Assembly: GCA_905480195.1 (NCBI GenBank)
Contig: CAJQPN010000005.1
Location: 62,001 to 126,000, forward strand
Source: an uncultured Acidimicrobiales bacterium
Lineage (GTDB): Bacteria > Actinomycetota > Acidimicrobiia > Acidimicrobiales > Aldehydirespiratoraceae
DNA: 64,000 nt
Direction of reading: 5' to 3'
Below are positions 60,911 to 64,000 of this stretch, in pieces. The position numbers were made by a program, and so were the translations under genes. The notes below the pieces were generated by a model that was not told the DNA's origin, made no database searches, and saw only the letters and a program-made list of their open reading frames with translations. Positions within the stretch are counted from its first letter, which is position 1. Each line of letters begins with the position of its first letter.

Positions 60911-61021
60911 TTGACGATCGTAGGACCACAACAGTCGAGACGGGCCCGCTGCGGCGACACGCCGAGCGAACACATGCACCGGTCTGCACCGCCGATGGTT
61001 GACGGTGCTAGCAAGAAGGCC

Positions 61022-61723
61022 ATGATGCGACTTCGTCAACTCGTCACGGTCGCCTCCGACCTTCGATCGGCCGAGCAGGCGATCACCGATGCTCTCGATC
61101 TCGAGGTCTGCTATCGCGATCCCGGCGTCGGCCACTTCGGGCTGCGACACGGCCTCTACACGATTGGCGATCGACTGCTCGAGGTCGTCGTTCCCAAACA
61201 CGACGGCACCGCCGCGGGCCGGTTCCTTGCTCGCCGAGGGGGTGACGCCGGCTACATGGTGATCGTGCAGGTCGACGATCTCGCCTCCCACAGGGCTCGT
61301 CTCGCCGAGACTGACATCCGCATCGTGTTCGAAGCCAGTGCCCCGGGGATGCAGGGAATTCACCTCCACCCGGCCGATGTCGGTGGCGCAATCGTGTCGA
61401 TCGACCAGGCCGAACCACCTCAAAGCTGGGCGTGGGCCGGACCCGACTTTGCGTATCACGCCAACTCTTCTGTCGCCGCCGACATCGTCGGGGCTGAAGT
61501 CCAGGGCAATGACCCTGACGCCCTCGCAATGAGCTGGTCGGTGGCGCTCGGTCTACCGGTCAGTACAGATCGCACGATCGAACTCGACGACGCAACGATT
61601 CGCTTCGAAACGGTCACCGATGGCTGCGGCGACGGACTCGCAGCCATCGATCTTCTCGCTGTCGACCGGCGCCGGGTTGGTGAGACGCTCGAGCTCAGCG
61701 GCGTCCGTTTCAACCTCGTCTGA
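61022..61723 (+). CDS. Glyoxalase-like/VOC superfamily protein
   Basis: A 233-residue protein with two betaalphabetabetabeta-type halves (RLRQLVTVASDLRSAEQAITDALDLEVCYRDPGVGHFGLRHGLYTIGDRLLEVVVPK... and ...DALAMSWSVALGLPVSTDRTIELDDATIRFE). It resembles the Glyoxalase_3-type VOC proteins. ATGs at 61022 and 61025 are equally possible. Metal ligands are not clear and the substrate is unknown. It lies on the plus strand between mftE and mftD, interrupting the cassette. Confidence 0.75.
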   Translation: MMRLRQLVTVASDLRSAEQAITDALDLEVCYRDPGVGHFGLRHGLYTIGDRLLEVVVPKHDGTAAGRFLARRGGDAGYMVIVQVDDLASHRARLAETDIRIVFEASAPGMQGIHLHPADVGGAIVSIDQAEPPQSWAWAGPDFAYHANSSVAADIVGAEVQGNDPDALAMSWSVALGLPVSTDRTIELDDATIRFETVTDGCGDGLAAIDLLAVDRRRVGETLELSGVRFNLV

Positions 61724-61736
61724 GTGCCACCGAACG

Positions 61737-61760
61737 GAAATTGATCAGCTGATCGATTTC
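61737..61760. terminator. Near-perfect palindrome between convergent genes
   Basis: GAAATTGATCAGCTGATCGATTTC is a 24-base palindrome with one T-G mismatch, which could be a wobble pair in the plus-strand RNA, 14 bases beyond the VOC stop. The rest of the 143-base gap before the mftD stop shows nothing. It may be a weak bidirectional terminator or a protein-binding site. Confidence 0.4.
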
Positions 61761-61866
61761 CACGCCATCACGACGATCGAGATCGTCATCAAGGTCGCAC
61801 CACGGGAGCGGGACGTCAAAGCCGAGACCAGCAAGTAACGCGATGGCCGGATCCGAAGGTCGTGCG

Positions 61867-63039
61867 TTAGCTGATCGCCGGGGGGCTGAACGCTTCCGGC
61901 ACGACGAGGTCGGACGGCGACAGATCGGCGATGTCCGCCACGCCGATACCGCGCATCGTCGCATCCATCCCCATACGGATCACGTCGAGCACGTTTTCTA
62001 CGCCGGCTTGACCGTTTGCAGCCAGTCCCCACAGATACGCACGACCGATGAGCACGGCATCAGCACCGAGCGAAAGCGCCTTCACGACGTCGGAGCCGCG
62101 CCGGATACCGCCATCGAGCAAGACCTGCGCGTCGTCGCCGATGGCTCGAGCGATTTCGGGGAGGGTGCGAATAGAGGCGGGCATACCGTCGACGTTGTTG
62201 CCACCGTGATTCGACACCGAGATCGCTGTGACACCGGCATCGACGGCACGGCGGGCCTCGTCGGCGCGGGCAACGCCCTTCACCATGAACGGCCCGTTCC
62301 ACTGCGCTCGGAGCCAGGCCACGTCTTCCCAGCTGGGGGGTGGCGTCATCATCCAGGTGCCATACGCCTCGAAGAATCCAGGAGGCTTGCCGCCGTCGGT
62401 GTTGAAGTTCGGTACTCCGAGCGTGGGAATCTTGCCTTTGCGAAGCCAGCGCAGGATGTATCCGGGCCGCATCAGCGTCTCACCCACGTGTGGCAAGAGT
62501 TCCTTGACGGAGAACCGCTGTGGGATGTGTGGGCTCCCCCAGTCGCGGCCATGGCTGAACGACCAGTCGAGCGTGAGGATCATGCCCTTCGCCCCCGCTG
62601 CCTTCGCCCGCTCCATACGAGCGACCATCGAGTCACGATCGCCGGCCCAGTAGATCTGGAAGAACGTCGAACCACAGACCTCGGCGACCTGCTCGATCGG
62701 GGTCGACGCGAACGATGAGAGACCCATCGGGATACCGCGAGCTGCAGCAGCCCGGGCGACGGCAACTTCACCTTCGGGATGGACGGCTTGGACACCTGTC
62801 GGCGAGATCATCACCGGCATGGACGCGTACTCGCCCATGATCGTGGTCTCCATCGTTCGTTCCGGCGGTTGACCGGCGGTGATGGGGCGAAAGCCGAGCT
62901 CGTCAAACGCTGCCGTGTTGTCCCGCATCGACAAACCGGCCTCGGCGCCTGCGATCAAGGCGCCATACACGCTCTTGGGTATCCGCTTCTTCGCTCGATC
63001 CTGAGCGATCGCGACCGTCTCGAACCAGTGGTTCGCCAT
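61867..63039 (-). CDS. mftD: Pre-mycofactocin synthase MftD
   Basis: A 390-residue FMN-dependent alpha-hydroxyacid-oxidase-fold enzyme. FMN and active-site segments are MPVMISPTGVQAVHPEGEVAVARAAAARGIPMGLSSFAS, MILTLDWSFSHGRDWGSPH, AISVSNHGGNNVDGMPASIRTLPEI and LLDGGIRRGSDVVKALSLGADAVLIGRAYLWG. The SNHGGNNxDGxPASIR block distinguishes MftD from lactate oxidases. In the known pathway MftD oxidatively deaminates AHDP to give the redox-active pre-mycofactocin. mftA, mftB and mftC, normally upstream, are not within the next 960 bases to the window edge. Confidence 0.92.
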   Translation of the reverse strand: MANHWFETVAIAQDRAKKRIPKSVYGALIAGAEAGLSMRDNTAAFDELGFRPITAGQPPERTMETTIMGEYASMPVMISPTGVQAVHPEGEVAVARAAAARGIPMGLSSFASTPIEQVAEVCGSTFFQIYWAGDRDSMVARMERAKAAGAKGMILTLDWSFSHGRDWGSPHIPQRFSVKELLPHVGETLMRPGYILRWLRKGKIPTLGVPNFNTDGGKPPGFFEAYGTWMMTPPPSWEDVAWLRAQWNGPFMVKGVARADEARRAVDAGVTAISVSNHGGNNVDGMPASIRTLPEIARAIGDDAQVLLDGGIRRGSDVVKALSLGADAVLIGRAYLWGLAANGQAGVENVLDVIRMGMDATMRGIGVADIADLSPSDLVVPEAFSPPAIS

Positions 63040-63161
63040 GGAAGACCTCCGACGAAATCAGGTGCCGAGGGTACCGGGCCCGCTTCGACGCCCCGCAATC
63101 AGCCGACAACCACTTGCGCCGGCCCCGGAAGTCCGGCGTTCAGCGGTTCTGTTGGTGACAG

Positions 63162-63338
63162 TCAGTCGCCGTCGATGTCGTCGAGAACGTCCTTCGCCTT
63201 GTCGGCCACCGAGTCGACGGTGTCATCGTGTTCGTCGCCAAGCTTGTCCTTTGCGAGATCGGCAGCCTTGTCGATGCCGTCTTCGATCTTGTCTGCATGC
63301 TCGTCGGCAAGCTTCTTCGCCTTTTTGAACCAACCCAT
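63162..63338 (-). CDS. Small antitoxin-like protein (Rv0909/MT0933 type)
   Basis: A 58-residue protein, MGWFKKAKKLADEHADKIEDGIDKAADLAKDKLGDEHDDTVDSVADKAKDVLDDIDGD, too short for the ORF track. The amphipathic, Lys/Asp-rich helical repeat and the FKKAKKLADEHADKI opening match actinobacterial proteins annotated as MT0933-like antitoxins, and also general stress CsbD-like peptides. No toxin gene is adjacent, so the label is by family resemblance only. Confidence 0.7.
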   Translation of the reverse strand: MGWFKKAKKLADEHADKIEDGIDKAADLAKDKLGDEHDDTVDSVADKAKDVLDDIDGD

Positions 63339-63483
63339 CGTCGCTCCATTCGTGAGGTTCGTTGATCACCGGTTGCCTACAGCGACTGTACCTGTCGAGT
63401 ACCACTGCCGGAACCAACGGGTCTGCGTTCGGTAGACTCACCGAGAGGGCCCGGCAAGGGTCGCAACACGAAAGCGAGTGTTC

Positions 63484-64000
63484 ATGTCGTACAGCGAGGT
63501 CGATCTCCGTCCTGCCATCCAATTCGACGAGACAACACGGGGTGACTTCGTTGTTCGCGTCTACCAGCACCTCCTTGGGGCAATCGCAGCATTTGCCGCC
63601 ATCGAGGCCCTGTTCATCAACCTGGGTATCTCGGGACGCATCTATGACTTCGTCGCCGGTGGAGGTGGCCTCACCTGGCTCTTAGTGCTCGGCGGCTTCA
63701 TGGCCGGGCAGTGGATCGTCACCAACGCGGCGATGGATCTGCTCAATCCGCAGCGCCAATACGCCGGGCTGCTCGGCTCGGCTGCGCTCTATGCCGTGTT
63801 GTTCTCACCGATGATGCACTACTTCTTCGAGATCGCCGACGGTGGCGAGACCTCGGTCATGGCTGCTGCGCTCATCACGGCGGTCGGCTTCAGCGGCCTC
63901 ACACTCGTGGCCTTTGTCACCCGAAAGGACTTGTCGTTCCTTCGACCGATCGTCATGTACGGCTTTGTCGCTGCACTCGCACTGATCGTCGGAGCGGTCC
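63484..64000 (+). CDS. Bax inhibitor-1/YccA family membrane protein (3' end outside window)
   Basis: The frame is open from ATG 63484 to the window end (172 residues), so the ORF track omits it. MSYSEVDLRPAIQFDETTRGDFVVRVYQHLLGAIAAFAAIEALFINLG is followed by at least four more hydrophobic helices, including WIVTNAAMDLLNPQRQYAGLLGSAALYAVLFSPMMHYF and VMAAALITAVGFSGLTLVAFVTRKDLSFLRPIVMYG. The FVRKVYxHL-like opening and the LTLVAFVTRKDLSFL segment are typical of the BI-1/YbhL/YccA family, putative Ca2+/H+ leak channels. Confidence 0.82.
   Translation, partial: MSYSEVDLRPAIQFDETTRGDFVVRVYQHLLGAIAAFAAIEALFINLGISGRIYDFVAGGGGLTWLLVLGGFMAGQWIVTNAAMDLLNPQRQYAGLLGSAALYAVLFSPMMHYFFEIADGGETSVMAAALITAVGFSGLTLVAFVTRKDLSFLRPIVMYGFVAALALIVGAV

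Noticed and set aside
63140-63349. 69-codon minus-strand track ORF
   Set aside because: The neighbouring frame encodes the 58-residue antitoxin-like protein with sensible composition; the track ORF is Arg/Thr/Ser-rich shadow sequence.

Overview
The window is a high-GC bacterial chromosome segment dominated by the long ribosomal-protein, translation-factor and RNA-polymerase super-cluster, almost all of it on the minus strand. Features pointing to the Actinomycetota, probably the class Acidimicrobiia (inference from gene content and protein style, not from a tree), are the mycofactocin genes (mftD, mftE, mftF, a mycofactocin-type SDR and an NDMA-type alcohol dehydrogenase), an S4 protein without cysteines beside a zinc-type S14, frequent GTG starts, and an enlarged GlmS. 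No rRNA gene, insertion sequence, phage gene or CRISPR array was seen.

Layout, in the direction of minus-strand transcription (high to low coordinates). 47.0-45.6 kb: tRNA-Thr, tRNA-Met, an ECF sigma/anti-sigma pair and tRNA-Trp. 45.6-40.8 kb: secE-nusG-rplK-rplA, an L10-type leader with attenuator, rplJ-rplL and a tyrosine-phosphatase-like gene. 40.5-33.0 kb: rpoB-rpoC with a promoter and a terminator. 32.8-26.1 kb: a surface-polysaccharide group (GT2 glycosyltransferase, UDP-GlcNAc 2-epimerase-like, LPG-synthase-TM-type membrane protein, pyruvyltransferase, YfhO-like protein) inserted between rpoC and the str operon. 26.0-21.3 kb: rpsL-rpsG-fusA-tuf-rpsJ, ending in a strong terminator. 21.1-18.8 kb: fabH and an AI-2E-type permease, which separate rpsJ from the rest of the S10 operon. 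18.5-4.1 kb: rplC through rplQ (S10, spc and alpha operons with secY, adk, infA and rpoA). 4.0-1 kb: truA, rplM-rpsI, glmM and the 5' part of glmS.

47.2-64 kb is accessory and metabolic. It holds a membrane-anchored ATPase-like protein with a degenerate P-loop, a crotonase, a small monooxygenase, an MFS transporter, and then a mycofactocin region. In that region mftD, mftE-SDR and a compact run (NDMA-type ADH, MoxR ATPase, VWA protein, ABC ATPase/permease, mftF, serine hydrolase) all lie on the minus strand in D-E-F order. mftA, mftB and mftC are not in the window. A VOC protein and a phosphotransferase sit between them on the plus strand. The window ends with a 58-residue antitoxin-like protein and a truncated Bax-inhibitor-1-like gene.

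The most notable observations are these. The RNA polymerase beta' subunit lacks all four cysteines of its second zinc site. The GlmS amidotransferase domain is split by an insertion of about 140 residues. rplO carries an apparent single-base frameshift. L22 has a long acidic tail with a His-Asp repeat. The S10 operon is broken between rpsJ and rplC. The mycofactocin cassette is dispersed, with a MoxR-VWA-ABC module in an operon-like array with mftF. infA has two competing starts, one of them CTG.
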